The position numbers and the translations under genes were made by a program. A stretch of DNA of 9,501 bases, taken from Legionella genomosp. 1. GTDB taxonomy: Bacteria; Pseudomonadota; Gammaproteobacteria; Legionellales; Legionellaceae. Location of the stretch: NCBI GenBank assembly GCA_945889365.1, contig CAMDBQ010000041.1, forward strand, positions 1 through 9,501, written 5' to 3'. This document shows, piece by piece, positions 1-6,273 of the stretch (its first letter is position 1; each line of letters starts with the position of its first letter). The notes under the pieces are model-generated. The model searched no databases, had not been told where the DNA came from, and saw only the letters and a program-made list of their open reading frames with translations.

Positions 1-159
1 ATGTATAGAGCGTTTATACTTCTAATCACAGGGACAAAAAGGATAACACGGATTGTATGACATTATGTCACGCAGGGAGCAAGGCAACGGACGTGCGCCG
101 CTGCAAGGATGCAGCATTTTTACCCCGATGACCGTCGCGTGCCCCCTAACAGTATTAAC
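1..159. other. Intergenic region downstream of gyrB, no firm gene
   Basis: No gene is assigned here. Plus-strand frame 1 is open from the window edge to a TGA at 58-60 (19 codons). It could be the tail of a gene entering from the left, but it is too short to judge. The stretch holds a 13-bp perfect palindrome (TGACATTATGTCA, 58-70) and a short hairpin followed by T residues at 100-121, oriented to stop plus-strand transcription. No clear terminator for gyrB itself is visible on the minus strand. Confidence 0.5.
100..121 (+). terminator. Weak possible intrinsic terminator (plus strand)
   Basis: The arms GCTGC (100-104) and GCAGC (111-115) can pair around a 6-nt loop and are followed by ATTTTT. 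The stem is only 5 bp, so this is weak. If real, it would end a transcript arriving from the left, convergent with gyrB. On the minus strand the hairpin is not followed by a T-run, so it is unlikely to be the gyrB terminator. Confidence 0.25.
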
Positions 160-2577
160 TTAAATATCAATGTTCTCTGCGTCCAGCGCATTGGCTTCAA
201 TAAACTCCCTGCGAGGCTCTACGTGATCGCCCATGAGCGTGGTAAATATCTCATCGGCAGCCACCGCATCTTCAATGGTGACTTGTAGCATGCGGCGAAC
301 TTCAGGATCCATGGTGGTTTCCCACAGCTGTTCTGGATTCATCTCTCCAAGACCTTTATAGCGTTGAATGGTTTGTCCGCGCTTGGCTTCTTCCATCAAC
401 CAATTCAGTGCCTGTTCAAAACTGGTAACGGCTTGGGTTTTTTCGCCACGCTTAATAATGGCACCGTCTTCAACGAGGTTTAGCATTTGGGTGTTAATGC
501 TGATCATCTCTTTGAATTCATTTGATGAAAATAACTCGGGATTCAACAATATTGTGTTTTGAGTGCCATGTTGAGCCATGATGACGCGCGGGATGTAATG
601 ACCGTTTTCTTCGTTGTATTTAACATCAACGGAGAATTTCTGCGTTTTGCTACCTAGATCCTGCAAGCTGACATGTAGTTTAGCGGTCCATTCGCTGACA
701 CGTCCTTCATTATTGAAATCTTCGGGTTGTAATCCAGCCTGACGAGCAACGCGTTTGATGATATCGACGTTGTAACGGCGAGAATAACGTTTGACGATTT
801 TTTCCATGCGACGGAATTGCAGTACCAGATCGCCCAATGCCATGGCCGTAATCGCAGGTGCATCTTTCGCTGGGAAAAATGAGGCACCATCCAGCGCACT
901 TTGAGTCAAATGCTCATACAGGGCATCGTCGTCTTTAACGTACTGTTCTTGCTTGCCCTGCTTTACTTTATACAGGGGTGGCTGAGCGATATAGATATAG
1001 CCGCGCTTGATTAATTCTGGCGTTTGTCGATAGAAAAACGTCAGCAACAAAGTGCGAATGTGTGAACCGTCGACGTCGGCATCGGTCATGATAATGATGC
1101 GATGGTAACGGACTTTATCTGGATCATATTCGTCCGGACCAATGCCGCAGCCTAATGCGGTGATCAACGTCGCTACTTCTTGGGATGCGAGCATTTTGTC
1201 AAAACGTGCTTTTTCAACGTTAAGAATCTTACCTTTTAACGGCAAAATAGCTTGGTATTTACGGTTGCGGCCCTGTTTAGCAGAACCACCCGCGGAATCT
1301 CCCTCTACCAGGTATAATTCAGACAATGCGGGATCTTTCTCTTGGCAGTCAGCCAGTTTTCCTGGTAAGCCTGCGATATCCAGCGCCCCTTTGCGGCGCG
1401 TCATGTCGCGCGCACGTCGAGCGGCCTCACGGGCGCGCGCTGCATCGATCATTTTACCGACAATGATTTTGGCTACCGATGGGTTTTCCAGTAGATAGTC
1501 ATTCAATTTTTCGGCGACCAGCGATTCAACCGCCGATTTGACTTCTGATGACACGAGTTTATCTTTGGTTTGTGATGAGAACTTTGGATCAGGCACTTTA
1601 ACGGATAATACGGCAGTCAACCCTTCTCGTGCATCATCACCGGTTGTGGCGATTTTTGCTTTTTTAGCGAAACCTTCACGTTCGATGTAATTATTGAGTG
1701 TGCGGGTTAATGCCGAGCGAAAGCCTGCCAAATGCGTGCCGCCATCGCGTTGTGGAATATTGTTGGTGAAACAGTACAGGTTTTCCTGATATGTGTCATT
1801 CCATTGCATGGACACTTCAACGACGATATTGTCTTTTTCACCGGACATCGAAATGACACTAGGAATGATGGCTGTTTTATTCCGATTTAAATGCTCAACG
1901 AACGCTTTGATACCGCCTTCGTATTGAAATGTATCGCGTTTGTCGTCACGCTCATCATGCAAATGGATACACACACCGGAATTCAGGAATGATAACTCAC
2001 GCAAGCGTCGAGCTAAAATATCATAATGGAATTCAATGTTGGTAAATGTATTGGGGCTCGGTTTGAACCAGATTTGTGTGCCGGTTGTATCGGATACGCC
2101 AGTAGCGGCCAGTGGCGCATCAGGAACACCATTATGATAATGCTGTTCATGAATCTTGCCTTCACGGCGAATGACCATGTGCAATTCATCGGACAGGGCA
2201 TTGACTACCGATACCCCTACCCCATGCAGACCGCCAGATACTTTATATGAGTTATCGTCAAACTTTCCGCCCGCATGCAAAATGGTCATGATGACTTCCG
2301 CAGCAGAACGACCTTCTTCTTTATGGATGTCGACCGGAATACCCCGGCCATCGTCGTTTACTGTGATGGATTCATCTGCATGGATGATGACATTGATGGC
2401 ATGGCAATGACCGGCCAATGCTTCATCGATGGCATTGTCCACGACTTCAAACACCATGTGATGCAAGCCTGATCCATCGTCCGTATCGCCAATATACATG
2501 CCCGGTCGCTTTCTTACAGCATCCAGTCCTTTTAAAACCTTGATGTTATTCGAATCGTAAGTGGTTTCAACGCTCAT
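160..2577 (-). CDS. gyrB: DNA gyrase subunit B (ATPase subunit)
   Basis: GyrB is the ATPase subunit of the A2B2 gyrase, which introduces negative supercoils. The 805-residue product is essentially the length of E. coli GyrB. The GHKL ATPase domain shows EVVDNAIDEA (44-53, catalytic Glu44 and Mg-binding Asn48 by family position), DDGRGIP (75-81) and the lid GGLHGVGVSVVNALS (115-129). The transducer domain follows. The TOPRIM domain has EGDSAGG (425-431) and TDADVDGSH (498-506) with metal-binding Glu425, Asp499 and Asp501. The long gammaproteobacterial insert lies roughly at 560-735, before QRYKGLGEMNP (738-748). The residues corresponding to the quinolone-associated sites E. coli D426 and K447 are unaltered (D427, K448). 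The ATG start is preceded by AAAGGA at 6-nt spacing. It is separated from recF by an oppositely oriented gene, so it needs its own promoter, a good candidate for which lies just upstream. Confidence 0.98.
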   Translation of the reverse strand: MSVETTYDSNNIKVLKGLDAVRKRPGMYIGDTDDGSGLHHMVFEVVDNAIDEALAGHCHAINVIIHADESITVNDDGRGIPVDIHKEEGRSAAEVIMTILHAGGKFDDNSYKVSGGLHGVGVSVVNALSDELHMVIRREGKIHEQHYHNGVPDAPLAATGVSDTTGTQIWFKPSPNTFTNIEFHYDILARRLRELSFLNSGVCIHLHDERDDKRDTFQYEGGIKAFVEHLNRNKTAIIPSVISMSGEKDNIVVEVSMQWNDTYQENLYCFTNNIPQRDGGTHLAGFRSALTRTLNNYIEREGFAKKAKIATTGDDAREGLTAVLSVKVPDPKFSSQTKDKLVSSEVKSAVESLVAEKLNDYLLENPSVAKIIVGKMIDAARAREAARRARDMTRRKGALDIAGLPGKLADCQEKDPALSELYLVEGDSAGGSAKQGRNRKYQAILPLKGKILNVEKARFDKMLASQEVATLITALGCGIGPDEYDPDKVRYHRIIIMTDADVDGSHIRTLLLTFFYRQTPELIKRGYIYIAQPPLYKVKQGKQEQYVKDDDALYEHLTQSALDGASFFPAKDAPAITAMALGDLVLQFRRMEKIVKRYSRRYNVDIIKRVARQAGLQPEDFNNEGRVSEWTAKLHVSLQDLGSKTQKFSVDVKYNEENGHYIPRVIMAQHGTQNTILLNPELFSSNEFKEMISINTQMLNLVEDGAIIKRGEKTQAVTSFEQALNWLMEEAKRGQTIQRYKGLGEMNPEQLWETTMDPEVRRMLQVTIEDAVAADEIFTTLMGDHVEPRREFIEANALDAENIDI

Positions 2578-2594
2578 AGGGTGTCCTTTAGGGC

Positions 2595-2613
2595 AAAAAT
2601 GATAATCATTATA
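2595..2613. promoter_or_regulatory. Candidate Fur box over the gyrB -10
   Basis: Positions 2595-2613 match the classical 19-bp Fur consensus GATAATGATAATCATTATC at 16 of 19 positions. The match includes a perfect 6-1-6 palindrome, AATGATAATCATT (2598-2610). The site covers the gyrB -10 and start point, a typical repressor position, and lies about 55-70 bp upstream of the expected start of the divergent gene. The region is very AT-rich and gyrB is not a classical Fur target, so a chance match is possible. Confidence 0.4.
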
Positions 2614-2616
2614 GCA
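2608..2616 (-). promoter_or_regulatory. gyrB promoter, extended -10
   Basis: Read on the minus strand, this is TGCTATAAT: a perfect TATAAT hexamer with the TGn extension that can compensate for a poor -35. At 17-nt spacing the -35 position reads TTATTT, which is weak. Transcription would start near 2601, giving a leader of about 24 nt that includes the AAAGGA ribosome binding site (2584-2589). A Fur-box-like sequence overlaps the -10. Confidence 0.7.
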
Positions 2617-2651
2617 TTATTTGTATCTAAAAATAACTTCCGCTAAACCTA

Positions 2652-2660
2652 TGCTATAAT
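2652..2660 (+). promoter_or_regulatory. Promoter of the membrane-protein gene, extended -10
   Basis: TGCTATAAT is a perfect extended -10. At 17-nt spacing the -35 position (2632-2637) reads AATAAC, so it would depend on the extended -10. The start would be near 2667, leaving a leader of about 25 nt with the GGAG ribosome binding site at 2681-2684. It is the mirror image of the gyrB promoter and shares its -35 zone. Confidence 0.65.
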
Positions 2661-2691
2661 TATACTAAATGTTCATTCTTGGAGATTTTTG

Positions 2692-3927
2692 ATGGCTACG
2701 ACTGAAGAGCAGTTGAAAGCGTTGTCTAAAAATGTTGGTGACTTCATAGGTAAAGTGAATCTTGATCCTGGATTTTATGCATCATTTGCTGGTGATTTAC
2801 AACGATTGAAACTGGAGTCCATGGACACGGATTTAGTGCGAAATTTGCTCCGTGTGCTTGGTGTTGGGTATTTACACTGGGGTCATTATATCAATTCGCG
2901 CTTCACGGTGCATGAGTTGCTTTTAGAACTACGTGATAAACCGGAATCAAAAAGTACCGTGGATAATTTGCTTGAAGCCATGGATAAAGCCGTCAAGAGC
3001 ACTGCATGGCGTAAAGGGATTTTTGTTACGGTGATTGCGTTGATTGGTCTTTCTCCTCTGTTTTTTCTAGGAGGTTTAACGGCTATTCAGACGATGCTGA
3101 CTGGAGCATCAACAATACCCAGTGTTAGTCTTTCATACACGTTGGGCGCGGCCATAGTAACGCTGTTCCCTAGGCTCTTGGACCCATTGGCTCCTGCGGA
3201 TCCGAAGGAAGAATCATTTTGGATTCGGTTTAAGCGAAATTTCTTTGCTCTGTCGGGTCTTTTTATTCAGGCATCGGCATATGTGGTGATTCTTGCTGCG
3301 CTGGCAACGGGGCCCGTTGTTATGGCCTTGTTTGTCGCTGCTTCTGTCATGCAAGTACTCCATGAGATCAGCTCATATATCTCTCATACTGAGCCCGAGG
3401 CTGAACATGTGGGTGCCAATGAAACGCCTCAACAGACTCTTGAGAGAAATCAGAGACATGCGCGCTTTAAGTCTGAACATGCCATGAAAAAATATGAAAT
3501 TATGATTAATATTGTTGCCGCAGCGGCTTTAACGCTTCTCGTTGCCGCATCGTTTATACCTCCCTTTATGTTGCCAGCATATCTTGCAATGGGGTTGGTT
3601 TTCATCGTCAAACGTCGTGTATTACAGAGCAATCAGATCCGGGCTAAAGAGGAGTTGGGGTCGACTTTTGCATCATTGGAGGCACAATCGACGGTTAGTG
3701 CCCTGAATGAAAACGGGCCGTCACCTGATAATACTTACTCTTTCATCAATAATCTGGCCCATGCCACAGGCTTAACACCTAGTGCTGTAGTTGCAGGAGA
3801 TCCTTCACAAAAGCCACTTGACCCAGCGACATCGGAAGAGCCTTCTAGTGCTATAACGGAAGAGCCTTCTAGTGCTATAACGGAAGAGGATCAGAATAGC
3901 CGTGTTCTGAATAAGCCGTCGCCATAG
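2692..3927 (+). CDS. Multi-pass membrane protein of unknown function with Glu-rich C-terminal repeats
   Basis: I do not recognise this 411-residue protein. The N-terminal ~105 residues look soluble and helical. About six hydrophobic membrane segments follow, at roughly 108-129, 146-160, 184-204, 206-224, 272-289 and 290-307. A charged loop (about 230-270) separates the fourth and fifth, and a soluble tail runs from about 308. The tail ends in two exact copies of EEPSSAIT plus EED (382-400), followed by SRVLNKPSP. No signal peptide or catalytic motif is evident. The ATG at 2692 is preferred over the adjacent in-frame TTG at 2689 because GGAG lies 7 nt upstream. The gene sits between recF and gyrB in the opposite orientation, which is not the usual gene order, so it was probably inserted. 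The Glu-rich C-terminus resembles the E-block of Dot/Icm effectors, but this is inference only. It could equally be an ordinary inner-membrane protein. Confidence 0.85.
   Translation: MATTEEQLKALSKNVGDFIGKVNLDPGFYASFAGDLQRLKLESMDTDLVRNLLRVLGVGYLHWGHYINSRFTVHELLLELRDKPESKSTVDNLLEAMDKAVKSTAWRKGIFVTVIALIGLSPLFFLGGLTAIQTMLTGASTIPSVSLSYTLGAAIVTLFPRLLDPLAPADPKEESFWIRFKRNFFALSGLFIQASAYVVILAALATGPVVMALFVAASVMQVLHEISSYISHTEPEAEHVGANETPQQTLERNQRHARFKSEHAMKKYEIMINIVAAAALTLLVAASFIPPFMLPAYLAMGLVFIVKRRVLQSNQIRAKEELGSTFASLEAQSTVSALNENGPSPDNTYSFINNLAHATGLTPSAVVAGDPSQKPLDPATSEEPSSAITEEPSSAITEEDQNSRVLNKPSP
3835..3888 (+). repeat. 24-bp in-frame tandem repeat (two copies plus 6 bp)
   Basis: Two identical 24-bp units start at 3835 and 3859, each beginning GAAGAG and ending ATAACG. 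A further GAAGAG follows at 3883-3888. The period is a multiple of three, so each unit encodes the same eight residues, EEPSSAIT. Identity at the DNA level, including third positions, points to a recent slippage duplication. Copy-number changes would alter tail length without shifting the frame. Confidence 0.95.
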
Positions 3928-3928
3928 C

Positions 3929-4007
3929 CATCCGAGCCGCGACCGTTAGGGAGTGTTCACCGATGTTCTGGTTCAGTGAGCACTTGCTTGCGGGCGCAGC
4001 TCGGATG
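3929..4007. repeat. 79-bp imperfect palindrome between convergent genes
   Basis: Arms 3929-3945 and 3991-4007 pair over 17 positions with two mismatches; the outermost nine (CATCCGAGC with GCTCGGATG) are perfect. An inner stem pairs GTGTTCAC (3953-3960) with GTGAGCAC (3976-3983), with one G-U type pair, around a 15-nt loop. It starts two bases after the membrane-protein stop codon. There is no T-run after it on the plus strand, so it is not a standard intrinsic terminator. It could be a dispersed palindromic repeat unit, a 3'-end RNA structure protecting the transcript, or a small mobile palindrome. Copies elsewhere in the genome cannot be assessed from this window. Confidence 0.6.
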
Positions 4008-4036
4008 ATTGGGAAATCGTTAGGTTGACATAAAAT

Positions 4037-4068
4037 ACAAGGGATGTTTCACGTGAAACATCCCTTGT
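4037..4068. terminator. 32-bp perfect palindrome, probable bidirectional terminator built on parS
   Basis: The sequence is a perfect inverted repeat of 2 x 16 bp centred between 4052 and 4053, with the parS core in the middle. As RNA it can form a long stem on either strand. It is followed by TTTATT on the plus side and by TATTTTATG on the minus side. It lies exactly where recF (minus) and the membrane-protein gene (plus) converge. Termination is inferred from structure. The unspaced palindrome must open a few central bases to form a loop, and its T-runs are short. Confidence 0.6.
4045..4060. promoter_or_regulatory. parS site 1 (ParB-binding), containing the recF stop codon
   Basis: TGTTTCACGTGAAACA is a perfect match to the widely conserved 16-bp chromosomal parS consensus TGTTNCACGTGAAACA, the sequence bound by ParB to nucleate the origin-segregation complex. 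The recF TGA stop lies at 4049-4051 inside it, and the last recF codons (Cys-Phe-Thr-stop) are read from it. Location in the dnaA-dnaN-recF cluster fits the known origin-proximal placement of parS. parA and parB are not in this window. Confidence 0.85.
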
Positions 4069-5107
4069 TTATTGCGAACATTTTTGTTTCATTCATGTCC
4101 AAAAAATCATGCAAATAGGATGGATCAATCGCCGTGAGAAAAAACTGTCCTTTGATTTGGCTCAGGCAATCCACAAAACGTTTCAAATGATTGGAATCTA
4201 ATTCAGCCGCCATATCATCAAATAAATATACACATGGTTTTGCTAGCAACTGAGCCTGGGCGAGCTTTAAAGCGATTAAAATGATTTTTTGCTGCCCTCG
4301 TGACAGGGATTGTTTCGCTTTCAATGCTGCGGAATCAAATAAAATGTCGGCTTGATGTGCTCCGGAATGCGTATATTGAGCATGAATGTCACTGTCAAAT
4401 TGTTCAGCAAGAATGAGGTCAAGTGACTTGCCGGAGCCCCTTTTATCCCAGCCCTTGTAATATTGAATATTGCAAGGCGTATCCGTTAACTGAGCCAATA
4501 GGTCTTGGAACGTCTTGGACCATTCAAGGAAATACTCTGTGCGCATCGAATCTAGTTCGGTGGCCAACTCTACCAGCATGTTGTTCCATGGAATGAATTG
4601 TTGCTGCGGTGCTTTTCTACGTAATAGGGCATTACGCTGTTTAATCACTCTGCGGTAATCTTTCCATAGGTCATGGTAAGCATGTTTCACGTGAAACAGT
4701 CCCCAATCCAGCAAGCTGCGACGAATGGACGGTCCTTCGTCAATGATCTGAAAAATATCCTGATAAAATGCTTGGCAGGGTAAAAAATGCGCCAATTCAC
4801 TGCTGCGTTGGCAGGGCTGTTGGTTTAATTTAACTTGTGTCGGATGAGTCATGGACTTTTGAATGCTAACGGATTCTTCGGTATGAGTGCGCGCAAATAC
4901 CGTAAGAGCGGACTCGCCATGCCGAATTAGAGACGCAATTTCACGTGTGCAAAATGAGTGCCCCGTACCAAGTAGATAAATGGCTTCAAGAACAGACGTT
5001 TTTCCGCTGCCATTCGCACCATAAAAAACATTATAGCGCGGATGAAGCATCAAGTTTGCGATGGATATGTTTCGTACATGATGAACGTTTAAAGCGGCTA
5101 GGCTCAT
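4049..5107 (-). CDS. recF: DNA replication and repair protein RecF
   Basis: RecF is an SMC-like ATPase that works with RecO and RecR to load RecA at gaps during recombinational repair and restart of stalled forks. The 352-residue product is close to E. coli RecF (357). It shows Walker A GANGSGKT (30-37), the ABC-type signature LSRGQQK (268-274) and Walker B VYLFDDMAAELD (293-304). The conserved DWGLFH...KQRNALLR region is at 134-164. Its ATG overlaps the dnaN stop in an ATGA junction (5104-5107), indicating translational coupling in a dnaA-dnaN-recF operon. Two parS sites fall in the gene. One is internal, encoding part of LFHVKH (137-142). The other contains the stop codon. Unlike the common order, gyrB does not follow directly. 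Confidence 0.97.
   Translation of the reverse strand: MSLAALNVHHVRNISIANLMLHPRYNVFYGANGSGKTSVLEAIYLLGTGHSFCTREIASLIRHGESALTVFARTHTEESVSIQKSMTHPTQVKLNQQPCQRSSELAHFLPCQAFYQDIFQIIDEGPSIRRSLLDWGLFHVKHAYHDLWKDYRRVIKQRNALLRRKAPQQQFIPWNNMLVELATELDSMRTEYFLEWSKTFQDLLAQLTDTPCNIQYYKGWDKRGSGKSLDLILAEQFDSDIHAQYTHSGAHQADILFDSAALKAKQSLSRGQQKIILIALKLAQAQLLAKPCVYLFDDMAAELDSNHLKRFVDCLSQIKGQFFLTAIDPSYLHDFLDMNETKMFAINKGCFT
4683..4698. promoter_or_regulatory. parS site 2 (ParB-binding) inside recF
   Basis: This is a second perfect TGTTTCACGTGAAACA, 638 bp from the first, lying wholly within the recF reading frame where it encodes most of LFHVKH. It is read in a different codon phase from site 1 and the flanks differ, so the two sites are not products of a local duplication. 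A perfect 16-mer twice in one 1-kb gene is very unlikely by chance and supports both as true ParB sites. Confidence 0.85.
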
Positions 5108-6210
5108 ATTTTCATGGGCATTATGATGTACTGATAATGCTCATCATTAACCGACTCAACCAGGATGCTAGTATCGGTATTGGTTAATGATAGCCGCACC
5201 GGTCCCTCAGCTACGTGATTTAATACATCAAGCAAGTAACTGGCATTAATACCAATCGTCAGCTCATCGCCTTGGGTTTGAGCTGGCACGGATTCGATGG
5301 CCTCTTCCTGTTCTTGGTTGTTAGCGATCAACGTGAGCTGATCCGGCTGAACGTGCAACAGGACTGCGCGAGACTTTTCATTGGCAAGAATAATAATGCG
5401 CGACAGGGCGCGCTTGAGTAAATCCCGGTCGATAATCACTTGCTTGTCTTGATCTCTTGGAATAGCACGCAAGTAAGGGGGGAATCTAGCCTCGATCAAT
5501 TTGGACGTAAAGGTGTACTGCTCCGTGACGAGTTTAAAGTGGTTTTTACCAGCGGAAATGGAAACCAGCTCGTCTGTAACATTATTAAGCAGGCGTAATA
5601 TTTCCTGAACCCCTTTCCTGGGCAACAGCAGTCGGTGATGTTCGATACTGAACTGACCGGGAAGCCGATAGATCGCCATTCGATGACCATCGGTTGCGAC
5701 AAGCGTTAATGTTTGAGGATCTATTTCAATTAATAACCCGTTTAAATAAGCGCGAACATCTTGCTGGGACATCGCAAAATGCGTTGATTGCAACAGGTGA
5801 ATCAGGGCCGATCTATTGATTTGAAACTCAACCTCATTCACCTCATCGGCACTGGTTGGATAGTCATCAGCAGGCAGTGTAGCCAGTTTGAATTGGCTAC
5901 GTCCCTCTCTAATTGAAACCACGCCGGATTTAAATGAAATGGTCGGGTTAGCATCGTCCTCAAGGGAGCGAACAATATCGATCACTTTTTTAACCGGGAT
6001 CGTGATCAAACCGCTGTGATTCTGCGTAATGCAGGGGATTCGGCACGTGATTTCTATTTCCAGGTCGGTCGCGGTCAACATCAATTGATTATCAGCCAGT
6101 TTCAATAGAATATTCGATAAAATGATCAGCGACTGTTTTTTATCAACCGCGCCGGCAACGGTCAGTAAAGGGGTTAATAATTGTTGCTTACTGATGGTTA
6201 ATTCAAACAT
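5104..6210 (-). CDS. dnaN: DNA polymerase III beta sliding clamp
   Basis: DnaN is the ring-shaped clamp that tethers DNA polymerase III and other factors to DNA. The 368-residue product matches the family length (E. coli 366). It begins MFELTISKQQLLTPL, which aligns with the E. coli N-terminus. Conserved segments include LATLPADDYP in domain 1, the stretch ending LVATDGHRMAIYRLP in domain 2, YLLDVLNHV in domain 3, and the C-terminal YIIMPMKI typical of the clamp family and its partner-binding pocket. The ATG at 6210 is preferred over an upstream in-frame TTG at 6222, because GAGG (6217-6220) sits 6 nt before it and the extra residues MRLT do not fit the family. It lies 63 nt after dnaA and overlaps recF by 4 bp. 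Confidence 0.97.
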   Translation of the reverse strand: MFELTISKQQLLTPLLTVAGAVDKKQSLIILSNILLKLADNQLMLTATDLEIEITCRIPCITQNHSGLITIPVKKVIDIVRSLEDDANPTISFKSGVVSIREGRSQFKLATLPADDYPTSADEVNEVEFQINRSALIHLLQSTHFAMSQQDVRAYLNGLLIEIDPQTLTLVATDGHRMAIYRLPGQFSIEHHRLLLPRKGVQEILRLLNNVTDELVSISAGKNHFKLVTEQYTFTSKLIEARFPPYLRAIPRDQDKQVIIDRDLLKRALSRIIILANEKSRAVLLHVQPDQLTLIANNQEQEEAIESVPAQTQGDELTIGINASYLLDVLNHVAEGPVRLSLTNTDTSILVESVNDEHYQYIIMPMKI

Positions 6211-6273
6211 GGTCAACCTCAAGTTAAATAATAGGGCCGAAAACTACCGATCGAATACAGATGATGCACCCAA

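Noticed and set aside
1142..1498. 118-codon open frame on the plus strand opposite gyrB
   Set aside because: It is antisense to conserved GyrB TOPRIM coding sequence and has no ribosome binding site or family features, so it is a shadow frame.
4025..4030. TTGACA resembling a -35 element on the plus strand
   Set aside because: There is no -10 at suitable spacing: the downstream bases are the parS palindrome and then recF antisense, with no gene to drive.
4936..4951. Possible third parS (TTTCACGTG core in recF)
   Set aside because: Only about 10 of 16 positions match and the right half of the palindrome is missing. The six central palindrome bases are probably coding coincidence.
6211..6273. 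Separate dnaN promoter (TATTAT on the minus strand near 6228-6233)
   Set aside because: The hexamer is imperfect, has no credible -35, and would lie very close to the ribosome binding site. Operon transcription from dnaA is the simpler reading.
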